A stretch of 17,608 nucleotides of DNA from Syntrophomonadaceae bacterium (GCA_003553305.1 PWEB01000202.1:1-17608); one strand, 5' to 3'; positions 6,887 through 14,404 are shown, counted from the first letter of the stretch. Made by a program: numbers and translations. The notes: generated from the sequence alone by a model not told the origin.

Positions 6887-7968
6887 TTAATCCACCCCCG
6901 CAGGGCTAAACCATGGGCAAAAGTGAAAAAAGAACCTTCCTGGTTTCTGAGCCTGGTTTTTGGGTTTAAAGTTCCGTTAATTGTTCTCAACGAGTTGTGA
7001 AGTATTAAATTTAAGGCTAGTTCTTTTTGTAAGTAGGCAGGCAGGCCGGGAATAAAAATACCTCCACCGCTGACCTCTAAGGCCGGATAATCAGCTTCAG
7101 TTAATCCTTCTTTTTCAAACCAGTAATCCAGTGATTGGGCGATAAGGCGGGCTAATTTCCTGGCAGGTTCAAGTAGTCCTTTTTCTTCTAAACTACCTTT
7201 GCTAAAAATTTCTCTTTTTGCTGGTCCTGATTTTTCTGAATTTTGAGCAACCAACAGCGCCTGTACGAAATGATCAAGGCCGATATCTAAGATCCGGTGA
7301 AAACGGTAGTGATGATCACTAATCTGGATCAGGGTCGTCGAATGATAACCTATATCAATAATTAAGCGGATTTGCTCAGATTGCGTTGAAGTTTGCGGAT
7401 GCTTATTGGGAATACTGTGCTCCAGTGAACGGAGCATGGCCGGCGGTGATGTTTCAATTGATACCGGTATGAAACCCGCTTCAGCGAGCAGGTTGCAATA
7501 ATCATCTGAGACCTTCTTTTCAACAGCAGCCAGCAGGTACTCCCTGACCGGTTGACCGTTATGAGTTTTACCCGGGCCAGTGCTCACGAAACTGACTACC
7601 GCTTTTTCGATATTAAGGGGGAAGTGTTTTTCAGCTTCCCGTTGCATAGCCTTGATCAGTTGATTTTTGCGCAGCGGCGGCATGATTACGGTCCGCATGT
7701 AACTGACCTGGTTATTCAGGCAAAGATTTACTTTTTGACCGCTCCAGTTGAGTTGATGTCTTACTTTATTAAGTCGTTCGGCCAACTTTTCCCAGTCAGC
7801 TGGTTTACCGTTTATGAATGTCCCGGGGGGTGTGGGAAAGATCATCTTTTCGTGAATGGAGACTTCCCCGCCGCTATGTTTGAGCTGCAGCATTTTGATT
7901 TGTGCGCTGCCCGGATCAAGGCCAATCGCAGAATAACGTCCCTGGTATTTTAAACTGATTATTATCAC
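6883..7968 (-). CDS. pilM: Type IV pilus actin-like ATPase PilM
   Basis: PilM is the cytoplasmic actin/FtsA-like protein that anchors the PilN-PilO complex. The 361-residue length is normal. Nucleotide-binding signatures are visible: phosphate-1 IGLDPGSAQIKMLQL at about 15-29, phosphate-2 LIIDIGYHSTTLIQI at 202-216, and adenosine motif VSGGGIFIPGL at 299-309. The MRTVIMPPLRKNQLIKAM and EAEKHFPLNIEKAV segments are also typical of PilM (SHS2-like subdomain). The start is uncertain: GTG 7968 is the only conventional start before the fold begins, yet AGGAG ends only 1 nt before it. It follows the PilX-like gene by 22 bp and overlaps pilN by 4 bp. Confidence 0.92.
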   Translation of the reverse strand: MIIISLKYQGRYSAIGLDPGSAQIKMLQLKHSGGEVSIHEKMIFPTPPGTFINGKPADWEKLAERLNKVRHQLNWSGQKVNLCLNNQVSYMRTVIMPPLRKNQLIKAMQREAEKHFPLNIEKAVVSFVSTGPGKTHNGQPVREYLLAAVEKKVSDDYCNLLAEAGFIPVSIETSPPAMLRSLEHSIPNKHPQTSTQSEQIRLIIDIGYHSTTLIQISDHHYRFHRILDIGLDHFVQALLVAQNSEKSGPAKREIFSKGSLEEKGLLEPARKLARLIAQSLDYWFEKEGLTEADYPALEVSGGGIFIPGLPAYLQKELALNLILHNSLRTINGTLNPKTRLRNQEGSFFTFAHGLALRGWIK

Positions 7969-7990
7969 TCTCCTGACAGAATATTAATGG

Positions 7991-8443
7991 TTACCTTAAA
8001 GGTGTTGGTTTATGCCAATGATGAATATTTGCCTCGTCTTCAAGAAAATGGACCGTGACAGTTAACACTTTATTATAGTTATCCAGGGTTCCAACTGATA
8101 CTATATCCACCAGGTACCGTTCCTCGTCAATAAAGTCGTTACTACTCTCTTCAAAAGTGACCTTGAAAGAGCCTCCGTTCAGGCTGTTGCTGAGCATTAT
8201 TTCTAAATCAAAGTCTTCCCCGGCATAGACTTGATTAACGGCGGCAATACCGGCTTCTGCCCCGGCTTCGGTAATATAATATAGCTTTGTATCAATAGTG
8301 TTGTAGCTGGCAATTAATTTCTCACTTACTGCATTGGTAATTAGAACAGCACCCAGCGAAAGCAGAATAGCGGTGAAAACAAGAACCAGGACCAGGGCCA
8401 TCCCTTTTTCAGTTTGCCCGGAATGTTTTAACTGCTCTGCCAT
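7991..8443 (-). CDS. PilX-like minor pilin
   Basis: The small membrane-anchored protein begins MAEQLKHSGQTEKG, followed by a hydrophobic stretch MALVLVLVFTAILLSLGAVL and AVSEK. This matches PilX-type pilins and GspK-like proteins, in which a Gly precedes a hydrophobic helix without the usual Glu at +5. Processing after Gly14 by PilD is plausible. The rest is a 100-residue soluble domain with alternating strands and no motif I can name. The frame is open up to an ATG at 8464 inside the preceding gene, but that codon has no ribosome binding site. GAGGAG at about 8455-8460 serves either ATG 8443 (chosen; long spacing) or TTG 8452 (short spacing). It lies between a PilW-like prepilin gene and pilM. 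Confidence 0.7.
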   Translation of the reverse strand: MAEQLKHSGQTEKGMALVLVLVFTAILLSLGAVLITNAVSEKLIASYNTIDTKLYYITEAGAEAGIAAVNQVYAGEDFDLEIMLSNSLNGGSFKVTFEESSNDFIDEERYLVDIVSVGTLDNYNKVLTVTVHFLEDEANIHHWHKPTPLR

Positions 8444-8453
8444 AATAATCAAT

Positions 8454-8981
8454 TCACTCCTCATCGAAATCTAGATTGCGTGGTTTTACCCTGCCGGTCA
8501 GGGTAAACTCATTTTTATCATCTCCGGCGGTGACCAATATATAAACAGTATTATTGGGTTCTATATGAAACTCAAGGTTGGTTATGTTCAAGGCAACGAC
8601 CCGGTAAGCATTAATACTGGTCCCAAAATATTGATCAAAGATTATTTGCCTGCCGGATAGAGCAAATCTGTCCCAGAGAGTTTGATGCTCACCATGCAGC
8701 CTGAAAAATATTTCACTGCTGGTGTTCGCAGGGTCGGCGTTGTTAGAGGGAGCGGATTCACCAAGGCTATAGCTTACTTCATGCGCAAAACGCAGTTCCC
8801 GGATCATTTTATCCATGGCAATACGGGCTGTTTGTTGATATTCCAGGTGTTCGTTACTGCGATTCCAACTGTTCAGGCCGGCGAAATAGAAGGTATAAAG
8901 CGCTGCTATAATAAAACCGAGCACTGAAAACATAACAATTAACTCGATCAGGGTCAGTCCGTTTTCGCTGTTTCTCAGCAT
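8454..8981 (-). CDS. Type IV prepilin, PilW/GspJ-like minor pilin
   Basis: The 175-residue product has a canonical class III signal: MLRNSENG, then the processing site G8/L9 with Glu at +5 (LTLIELIVMFSVLGFIIAAL). The helix is followed by the WNRSNEHLEYQQTARIAMDKMIRELRFA segment, the extended helix seen in PilW/GspJ proteins, and a beta-rich C-terminal domain with LNITNLEFHIEPN and TLTGRVKPRNLDFDEE. Mature leader is short (8 residues). It is likely a minor pilin that helps start assembly. The ribosome binding site is weak (GGTGA overlapping the upstream stop), so translation probably depends on the gene before it. It slightly overlaps the possible longer form of the next gene. Confidence 0.85.
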   Translation of the reverse strand: MLRNSENGLTLIELIVMFSVLGFIIAALYTFYFAGLNSWNRSNEHLEYQQTARIAMDKMIRELRFAHEVSYSLGESAPSNNADPANTSSEIFFRLHGEHQTLWDRFALSGRQIIFDQYFGTSINAYRVVALNITNLEFHIEPNNTVYILVTAGDDKNEFTLTGRVKPRNLDFDEE

Positions 8982-8997
8982 TTTGTAAATAATGTTT

Positions 8998-9438
8998 TCA
9001 CCTTTTACTCAGATAACTCTTTAGAGTTTCAGAGTGTTCCTTATCACGAATTGTCCAGTATACAGTAACTTGAACCTGCAGTAGTTCAGGAGGCAGCATA
9101 TTGTCAGCCCCGGCAACCTTGCTTGCGAAAGTAACCTTAGTTTCACGCCGGAATTGGGGCCATCCTGGAACTTTTTCTTCGTTTAACAAAGGGGAATCTG
9201 AAGAAATATAGTGTTTTTTAAGATCATCGTAACCGGCAGATTTAACAGATTCCATTTTTTCCAGGCACAAGTTTATAGCAGCAGTTTGCTGTCCGGCCGA
9301 AGTAATTGCTAAATAACTATTGGTGAAGAGACCAAAAACAGGGGGGATCATTAGGCCCAAAATAGTGATGGCCACCAACAGCTCGATGAATGTATACCCA
9401 CAGTTGCTGCGCAAATTACTAGACTTGGAAAGTTTCAT
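8998..9438 (-). CDS. Type IV prepilin, PilV/GspI-like minor pilin
   Basis: This 146-residue protein has the class III signal MKLSKSSNLRSNCG, cut before Y15, with Glu at +5 (YTFIELLVAITILGLMIPP). After the helix come INLCLEKMESVKSAGYDDL and a beta-rich domain ending in VQVTVYWTIRDKEHSETLKSYLSKR, the layout of PilV/GspI minor pilins, where a 'V.V.W...G...' strand closes the protein. Tyr at +1 is less common than Phe or Met but tolerated in this family. AGGAG lies 11 nt before the ATG. It stands 65 bp downstream of pilD and 16 bp before the next prepilin gene. Confidence 0.85.
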   Translation of the reverse strand: MKLSKSSNLRSNCGYTFIELLVAITILGLMIPPVFGLFTNSYLAITSAGQQTAAINLCLEKMESVKSAGYDDLKKHYISSDSPLLNEEKVPGWPQFRRETKVTFASKVAGADNMLPPELLQVQVTVYWTIRDKEHSETLKSYLSKR

Positions 9439-9503
9439 TAGTGGTGCAGCTCCTTAGGTCCTCGATATTTGTTTGTAACATTTGTTGGTGAATCAGTAAA
9501 TCA

Positions 9504-10307
9504 TTACAACAGGTTGATATACCAATTCCAGATCTGCTCACCCTGGAATACTTCTATCAGGGCAGCCAGAGATAGAAACGGGGCAAAAGGGAGGGCATCT
9601 TTTCTGGTCAGCTTACCGAGGATCATAAAGGTAACTCCGATCAATGCGCCCATCATAAAACCTAACAACAAGACAAGTGCTGTGCCGCGCAAACCCAAAT
9701 AAAATCCTATTAAAACCATCAGTTTAAGATCACCGGCGCCCATCCCTCCCCGGGATACAAGGAAAATTATCAGCATAATTCCACCGCCAAACAGCATTCC
9801 ATACAGGGCATCAAGTGGATCTCCTTGCGCGATTATCCATGCCGGCAGATCTATTAAATAGTTTACAAAACGGGGGAGATTAAACAGAAAACCAGCCACT
9901 AAACCGGCAGCGACAAGCGAGTTTGGAACAATCCGGTGAGCAAGATCGATCATCGCAATTCCGAAAAGGATAAAAAGCAGGGTTAAGTAAATAAAAAACT
10001 GCAGGGAAAATAAAAAATGAAAATAGGTAAACAAAAATAACAATCCGGTGGCCAACTCAATAACTGGATAGCGGGGACTGATTTTTATGTTACACTGCCG
10101 GCAGCGGCCCCGGATTAGCAGGTAACCGATCACAGGAAGCAGTTCAACAAAGCCGAGTTTTTTTGAACAGGCCGGGCAGCGTGAGGGTGGGCTGACTAAA
10201 GAAAGCTGCCTGGGCAGGCGGTAAATAATCACGTTTAAAAAACTGCCGAAGCATAACCCGACAATAAATATTATAGTATTTATCAATAATTGGTCTGAAT
10301 TAAACAA
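9504..10307 (-). CDS. pilD: Prepilin peptidase / N-methyltransferase PilD (A24 family)
   Basis: PilD cleaves prepilin leaders after Gly and N-methylates the new N-terminus. The 267-residue protein is polytopic. Near the N-terminus it has the family motif GSFLNVIIYRLP (21-32), then the zinc-binding cysteine pairs CPAC (44-47) and CRQC (69-72), as in bifunctional enzymes. The two catalytic aspartates are Asp121 (AMIDLAHRIVPN) and Asp193 in GMGAGDLKLM (GxGD). The start is TTG 10307, with AAAGGA at about 9 nt spacing. It opens the leftward pilus operon and diverges from aroE. Confidence 0.96.
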   Translation of the reverse strand: MFNSDQLLINTIIFIVGLCFGSFLNVIIYRLPRQLSLVSPPSRCPACSKKLGFVELLPVIGYLLIRGRCRQCNIKISPRYPVIELATGLLFLFTYFHFLFSLQFFIYLTLLFILFGIAMIDLAHRIVPNSLVAAGLVAGFLFNLPRFVNYLIDLPAWIIAQGDPLDALYGMLFGGGIMLIIFLVSRGGMGAGDLKLMVLIGFYLGLRGTALVLLLGFMMGALIGVTFMILGKLTRKDALPFAPFLSLAALIEVFQGEQIWNWYINLL

Positions 10308-10534
10308 GTCAGCTGTTCCTTTACACTTTTATTAAAATAGTTGTATATCGATATAATTATTTATTAGCCCGGCAAAGGAACTTTCCACATTGATTATCTA
10401 AGTCCTGCAAGAAATAAACATTTATTTGATTCGAATAAATTGTCTTGACTTAAATGAGGTCCGGTCAGATCCTTTCCCGCAATGACAAGACTGTGCTATA
10501 CTATAGAAAATCCAGCTAAGAAAGTCGGTGCAGG
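10308..10534. other. Divergent intergenic region with palindromes, pilD / aroE
   Basis: This 227-bp AT-rich stretch has to control the leftward pilus operon and rightward aroE. It holds a perfect 12-bp palindrome TATATCGATATA (10344-10355), 36 bp before the pilD start, and a near-palindrome AAATAAA-CA-TTTATTT (10412-10427). I could not find a good -35/-10 pair on the minus strand for pilD. Either palindrome might be an operator, but AT-rich palindromes of this size can arise by chance. Confidence 0.35.
10494..10502 (+). promoter_or_regulatory. Extended -10 promoter of aroE
   Basis: TGC-TATACT is an extended -10 (TGn) with 5 of 6 consensus bases in the hexamer. There is no good -35 at 17 bp, as expected for this class. 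Transcription would start near 10509, giving aroE a leader of about 26 nt. It probably also serves pilB and the genes after it, since no other promoter was seen before 14348. Confidence 0.5.
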
Positions 10535-11389
10535 GTGATTCAACCAAACGGGGAAACAAAAATGTTTATTTTGCTGGGTAATCCGGTTGAACATTCACTG
10601 TCACCGGTTATTCATAATTCTGCCTGTTCAGACCTTGGCCTGAACAGCGTTTACCTGGCTTGTCCGGTGGAAGCTAACCGCCTTAAAGCCGCTCTTGAAG
10701 GCATGAAAGCACTTTCCGTGGTCGGAGCAAATGTGACCAGTCCTTATAAAGAAGCTGTGATCCCCTTTCTCGATTCAATTTCTACAGAATCAAAACAGAT
10801 TCGCTCAGTAAATACAATACTCAATAAAAACGGCCATCTGCACGGGACTAGTACCGATGGAGAGGGGCTGTTCCGCTCGCTGAAGAATGCGGAACCCGGC
10901 TATCAGTCAGGTCAAAATATTATGATGATCGGCGCCGGAGGCGCTGCCCGCGCCGCTGCTTACACACTGGCCACCCGCGGTGCGGCAAAAATGACTGTAT
11001 TCAATCGCAGCAGGCAAAAAGGCAGGGAGCTTTCAGCTATGCTGGCTGAATTCACCCCGGTTAGACAAAGCAGTGACCTACCTTTTCAAAAAGATGTGCT
11101 AAAGCAGACTATTGCAAACTGTAAGGTAATCATATACTGCCTGCCCTTTGATTCTCCGGAATTTATAGAAACATTGGCCGAAATGGATTGGCCTGATCAT
11201 AATCCACTTTTGATAGATTTACGTTACAGCCCGACCCGCACTACAGTAATGGCTGCCTTTGAAGACAAGGGCGGAAAGGCTGTTAACGGCCTCGATATGC
11301 TGGTGGGGCAGGCAGCCCTGTCTTTTGAACTTTTTACCGGCAAAAAAGCGCCGCTGGAGGTGATGCAAAAAGCAGTCGGGATGGTTTAA
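10535..11389 (+). CDS. aroE: Shikimate dehydrogenase (NADP+)
   Basis: AroE reduces 3-dehydroshikimate to shikimate. The 284-residue length fits. Motifs from the N-terminus: NPVEHSLSPVIHNSA (shikimate-binding serines) at 16-30, NVTSPYKEAVIPFLD with catalytic Lys72, VNTI at 92-95, STDGEG with catalytic Asp108, the Rossmann loop GAGGAARA at 133-140, FNRSR at 156-160, DLRYSPTRT at 228-236 and NGLDMLVGQAALSFELFTG at 251-269. The usual GxNTDGxG reads GTSTDGEG, with Ser for the Asn. The GTG at 10535 was kept because the first residues (NGETKMFILLGNP) align with AroE N-termini; ATG 10562, preceded by GGGG, is an alternative. It stands between divergent pilD and pilB. Confidence 0.95.
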   Translation: MIQPNGETKMFILLGNPVEHSLSPVIHNSACSDLGLNSVYLACPVEANRLKAALEGMKALSVVGANVTSPYKEAVIPFLDSISTESKQIRSVNTILNKNGHLHGTSTDGEGLFRSLKNAEPGYQSGQNIMMIGAGGAARAAAYTLATRGAAKMTVFNRSRQKGRELSAMLAEFTPVRQSSDLPFQKDVLKQTIANCKVIIYCLPFDSPEFIETLAEMDWPDHNPLLIDLRYSPTRTTVMAAFEDKGGKAVNGLDMLVGQAALSFELFTGKKAPLEVMQKAVGMV

Positions 11390-11535
11390 GATGCGTGTGC
11401 TTAAAGATTAATATTTACTACAATTTACCGGTAGGCGGCAGCGCTGTTTTTAATACAAAACGTTTTGCCAGCAAATATCGTTTTCACATCAATGCATGGA
11501 AATAGCGGCAGATCTTTTTGCCATGGGGGTTAGTA

Positions 11536-13293
11536 ATGGATCAATATAATCGCCGCCGGATTAGGGAAGTGCTTCTTAAAGCCGCTTCTGTAAGTCCTGC
11601 TCAAATGGAAAATCTTTTAGCAGAACAACGCAGCACAAAAATTTCTTTGGGTAAACTATTGATTAATAAAAAAGCGATCAGTGAAGTCAAACTTCTGAGC
11701 ATTTTAGAAGAGCAGCTTGGAATTGCGCAGGTTAATCTTTACCAGGAAACACCGAACCGGGATGCACTTGATTCTATAACCTTCCGGATGGCTCAAAAGC
11801 ACCGGGTTATTCCGCTGGCCATAAAAGATAAAAAGATGGTCCTGGCGATGGCTGATCCGATGGATTTGACTGCACTTGATGAAATTACTACGGTCAGCGG
11901 ATATGAGGTCAATCCTGTCATTGCCGGGTCAGAAGCAATTGCTTCTGCAATCAATCAATATTACGCCATGCGAGAAGATCCGGTCGGGGTTGAGCATGGT
12001 GCCGATAGTGCGCTCCTTGAAAAAGAGGAAAACTATACACCTGAATCACCGGTCGATCATGCACCGGTGGTAAAAGTGGTAAACTTCCTGATTCGGAACG
12101 CTCTAGAAAAAGGAGCCAGTGATATCCATTTAGAACCCTCAGACCAGGGTTTACGGATTAGGATGCGCTTAGATGGAATTTTATATGATATGGCCGATCC
12201 GCCCAGGCATAAACAGGCTCACATCATATCCAGGGTGAAAATCATGGCCAATCTGGATATTGCTGAAAAAAGGCTGCCCCAGGATGGTAATATACAGCAG
12301 GCAAACGGGGAAGAAGAAATTAATCTGCGGGTGTCGACAATGCCGACTATCCATGGTGAAAAGATCGTGATTCGCCTCCTGGAGAAAGAAAAAATTGTCC
12401 TCCCTCTGAAACGGTTAGGCTTTGCTGATGCTAATTACAGATCTTACCAGCGCCTGCTCCTCAACCAGTCAGGGATGCTTTTAGTAACCGGCCCTACGGG
12501 CTGTGGCAAAACAACCACCCTATACTCAGCACTTAATTACCTGAACCGGGCTCGAGATAATATTATTACTGTCGAGGATCCTGTAGAGTGCCGGATTAGA
12601 GGGATTAATCAGATCCAGGTTAACCGGCAGATTGATCGTACTTTTGCCAATACCCTCCGCTCGATTTTACGGCAGGATCCTGATATTATCATGGTCGGGG
12701 AAATCAGGGACTTAGAAACAGCGAAAATTGCCACCCAGGCCGCTTTAACCGGGCACATGGTTATGAGCACTCTGCATACCAATAATGCGGTCGGTGCAGT
12801 AACAAGGTTGATTGATATGGGGCTCGAGCCATTTATGGTGACCGCTGCCCTGGTCGGGGTGATTGCCCAGCGCCTGGTTCGTAAAATCTGTGAACATTGC
12901 AGGGAGGAATATACACTTACTGCAGAAGAAAAAGTTTTTTATCAAAATTATTTTCAAAAAGATCCACCCCCCAGGCTTTATCGCGGAGGAAAATGTAAGC
13001 ACTGCAGCCACACCGGTTACCGCGGCCGCTCTTCAATCCAGGAAATACTTTTGCTCAGCCAGGATCTGCAGAGCTTAATCCTGAAGGGAGAAACAGCAGT
13101 TGAACTGCAGGTAAAAGCCCTTGAGCAGGGGATGCTGCCCCTGATCAGTGATGGACTGCGCTGCCTGGAAGGGGGGATAACAACAATAGGTGAGGTGGTG
13201 CGGGCCACCTTTAGCTCTGTTTTTGATGCTGAAGCTTCCGGTTATGCTGACAGCAGCGCATTTATTAATCATATGCACAAAGACAGCAATTAG
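11536..13293 (+). CDS. pilB: Type IV pilus assembly ATPase PilB (GspE family)
   Basis: PilB is the hexameric cytoplasmic ATPase that powers pilus extension. From ATG 11536 (585 residues) the order is: MshEN/T2SSE N-domain at about 5-145, linker, N2 domain with SDIHLEPSDQGLRIRMRLDG near 195-214, and the C-terminal motor. The motor shows Walker A GPTGCGKT (319-326), Asp box ITVEDPVE (344-351), Walker B with DPDIIMVGEIRD (381-392), His box TGHMVMSTLHTNNA (405-418), and the zinc tetracysteine CEHC (452-455) with CKHC (487-490). Full zinc site and the ~30-residue insert are typical of PilB, not PilT. The frame opens at TTG 11518, but ATG 11536 has GGGGG 6 nt upstream and is preferred. It lies apart from the other pilus genes, after aroE. 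Confidence 0.96.
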   Translation: MDQYNRRRIREVLLKAASVSPAQMENLLAEQRSTKISLGKLLINKKAISEVKLLSILEEQLGIAQVNLYQETPNRDALDSITFRMAQKHRVIPLAIKDKKMVLAMADPMDLTALDEITTVSGYEVNPVIAGSEAIASAINQYYAMREDPVGVEHGADSALLEKEENYTPESPVDHAPVVKVVNFLIRNALEKGASDIHLEPSDQGLRIRMRLDGILYDMADPPRHKQAHIISRVKIMANLDIAEKRLPQDGNIQQANGEEEINLRVSTMPTIHGEKIVIRLLEKEKIVLPLKRLGFADANYRSYQRLLLNQSGMLLVTGPTGCGKTTTLYSALNYLNRARDNIITVEDPVECRIRGINQIQVNRQIDRTFANTLRSILRQDPDIIMVGEIRDLETAKIATQAALTGHMVMSTLHTNNAVGAVTRLIDMGLEPFMVTAALVGVIAQRLVRKICEHCREEYTLTAEEKVFYQNYFQKDPPPRLYRGGKCKHCSHTGYRGRSSIQEILLLSQDLQSLILKGETAVELQVKALEQGMLPLISDGLRCLEGGITTIGEVVRATFSSVFDAEASGYADSSAFINHMHKDSN

Positions 13294-13312
13294 TAAAGAG
13301 GACGGACTATTA

Positions 13313-13801
13313 ATGAGAGCAAGTAAAATAAAGCAGGAATATGCATTTACGCTAATCGAGCTGCTTTGTGTTATAGCCCTGCTGGGTATGATTACAATGC
13401 TTGCTACTCCTGCTATAAGCAATCTGGGCAGGAGCGTAGATTTAGAAAGCGCTGCCAGGACCCTGGCTACCGATTTGCGTAAAGCACAGCATAAGGCTAT
13501 TATGGTCGGACAGAATCAACGTGTAAATTTCAGGTATGATATAAATGATAATAATCAATACACAATTACTGATACAAGTACAGGGGAAACAGAGCATCTA
13601 TTTTTTCCGGAAGGGATCACTTACCGGGCAGTAACATTTCCAATCATAGAGCGTTATCGCGGCGTCGCCTTCAAATATACAGGCGTTACTTATCCCGGTG
13701 GAACAGTGTGGCTTACTAATTCTGCAGGAGACGGCCTTTATGTTATTGTCACCCCGGTCACAGGCAGGGTGCGCATTTCAGATAAATCGCCGGATGATTG
13801 A
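13313..13801 (+). CDS. Type IV prepilin, GspH-like minor pilin with Ala at -1
   Basis: This 162-residue prepilin starts at ATG 13313 (GAGGA 10 nt upstream); the longer open frame runs back into pilB and is not used. The leader MRASKIKQEYA is followed by FTLIELLCVIALLGMITMLA, a standard pilin helix with Glu16 at +5. The residue before the cut is Ala11 instead of the usual Gly. Downstream, LESAARTLATDLRKAQHKAIMVGQNQRVNF is typical of GspH/FimT minor pilins, followed by a beta-rich domain with DGLYVIVTPVTGRVRI. It lies 19 bp after pilB and ends 13 bp before the aroK GTG, so it is part of the same transcript. Confidence 0.88.
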   Translation: MRASKIKQEYAFTLIELLCVIALLGMITMLATPAISNLGRSVDLESAARTLATDLRKAQHKAIMVGQNQRVNFRYDINDNNQYTITDTSTGETEHLFFPEGITYRAVTFPIIERYRGVAFKYTGVTYPGGTVWLTNSAGDGLYVIVTPVTGRVRISDKSPDD

Positions 13802-13814
13802 GAGGACTATAATT

Positions 13815-14348
13815 GTGATTAAGGAAAACGTTAAAAGAAAACATGTCATTTTGACCGGTTTCATGGGGACCGGCAAAACAGAGGTTGGCATTAATCTGGC
13901 CCGTATTATGGGCAGAACTTTTATCGATACGGATCAGGTTGTTGAAGATATGACCGGTTTGAAGATTCCTGAAATATTTGAACAGCATGGTGAACCTTAT
14001 TTTAGGGATCGTGAAAGCGAAGCGGTAGCAAGCATTACCAATTACCGATCGGGAAGCCTGGTTGTTGCCACCGGGGGTGGGGTGGTCCTGCGGGAAAGCA
14101 ATCGGAAAATCTTAGAAGATGTCGGGCTGATCATTTTACTAACGGCAGCGCCGACGGAGATCATGAGAAGAACTGCCCAGGCCGATTATCGTCCCCTGCT
14201 TTCCGGTCCTGATCGTGAACAAAAGATTCAGTCAATGCTGGAAGAAAGGGAGCAGTATTACAAAAACTGTGAAATAAGAGTCGATACAACCGGTCTTGCC
14301 CCCCTGCAGATAGTTCAAAAAATCATGGACTATTTAAAATCACGTTAA
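13815..14348 (+). CDS. aroK: Shikimate kinase
   Basis: AroK phosphorylates shikimate to shikimate 3-phosphate. The 177-residue product from GTG 13815 shows the Walker A GFMGTGKT (15-22), DTDQVVED (Asp38 and Asp40, Mg and shikimate contacts), FRDRESE with Arg64, the GGGVV loop (87-91), RPLL with Arg126 in the lid region, and the closing EQYYKNCEIRVDTTGL. GAGGA lies 8 nt before the GTG; an upstream ATG at 13794 overlaps the previous gene and lacks a good ribosome binding site. It follows the GspH-like gene closely and precedes aroQ. Confidence 0.95.
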   Translation: MIKENVKRKHVILTGFMGTGKTEVGINLARIMGRTFIDTDQVVEDMTGLKIPEIFEQHGEPYFRDRESEAVASITNYRSGSLVVATGGGVVLRESNRKILEDVGLIILLTAAPTEIMRRTAQADYRPLLSGPDREQKIQSMLEEREQYYKNCEIRVDTTGLAPLQIVQKIMDYLKSR

Positions 14349-14384
14349 TCTGTTAAACTAAAAAAGAACTATTGATTAGTTTTC

Positions 14385-14404
14385 CGAAATCAGGCAGGAT
14401 TTCG
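14385..14404 (+). other. Short hairpin between aroK and aroQ
   Basis: CGAAATC (14385-14391) and GATTTCG (14398-14404) pair perfectly around a 6-nt loop, in the 113-bp gap between aroK and aroQ. No run of T follows, so it is not a convincing intrinsic terminator; it may be a processing or stability element, or nothing. Confidence 0.3.

Noticed and set aside
7552..7953. 133-residue plus-strand open frame opposite pilM
   Set aside because: No ribosome binding site or recognisable motif, and pilM on the other strand has complete ATPase signatures.
11456..11467. Palindrome CAAAACGTTTTG upstream of pilB
   Set aside because: It is a single 12-bp AT-rich palindrome with no repeat, promoter or second site near it; likely chance.
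13190..13312. N-terminal extension of the GspH-like prepilin reaching back into pilB
   Set aside because: It would overlap pilB by about 100 bp and put 41 extra residues before a normal prepilin leader; ATG 13313 has its own ribosome binding site.
12745..13422. Several overlapping minus-strand open frames opposite pilB and the prepilin gene
   Set aside because: They lack ribosome binding sites, show no family motifs and lie wholly opposite strongly coding sequence; they are shadows.
14385..14404. Hairpin after aroK as an intrinsic terminator
   Set aside because: No T-run follows the stem, so it is listed only as a hairpin.
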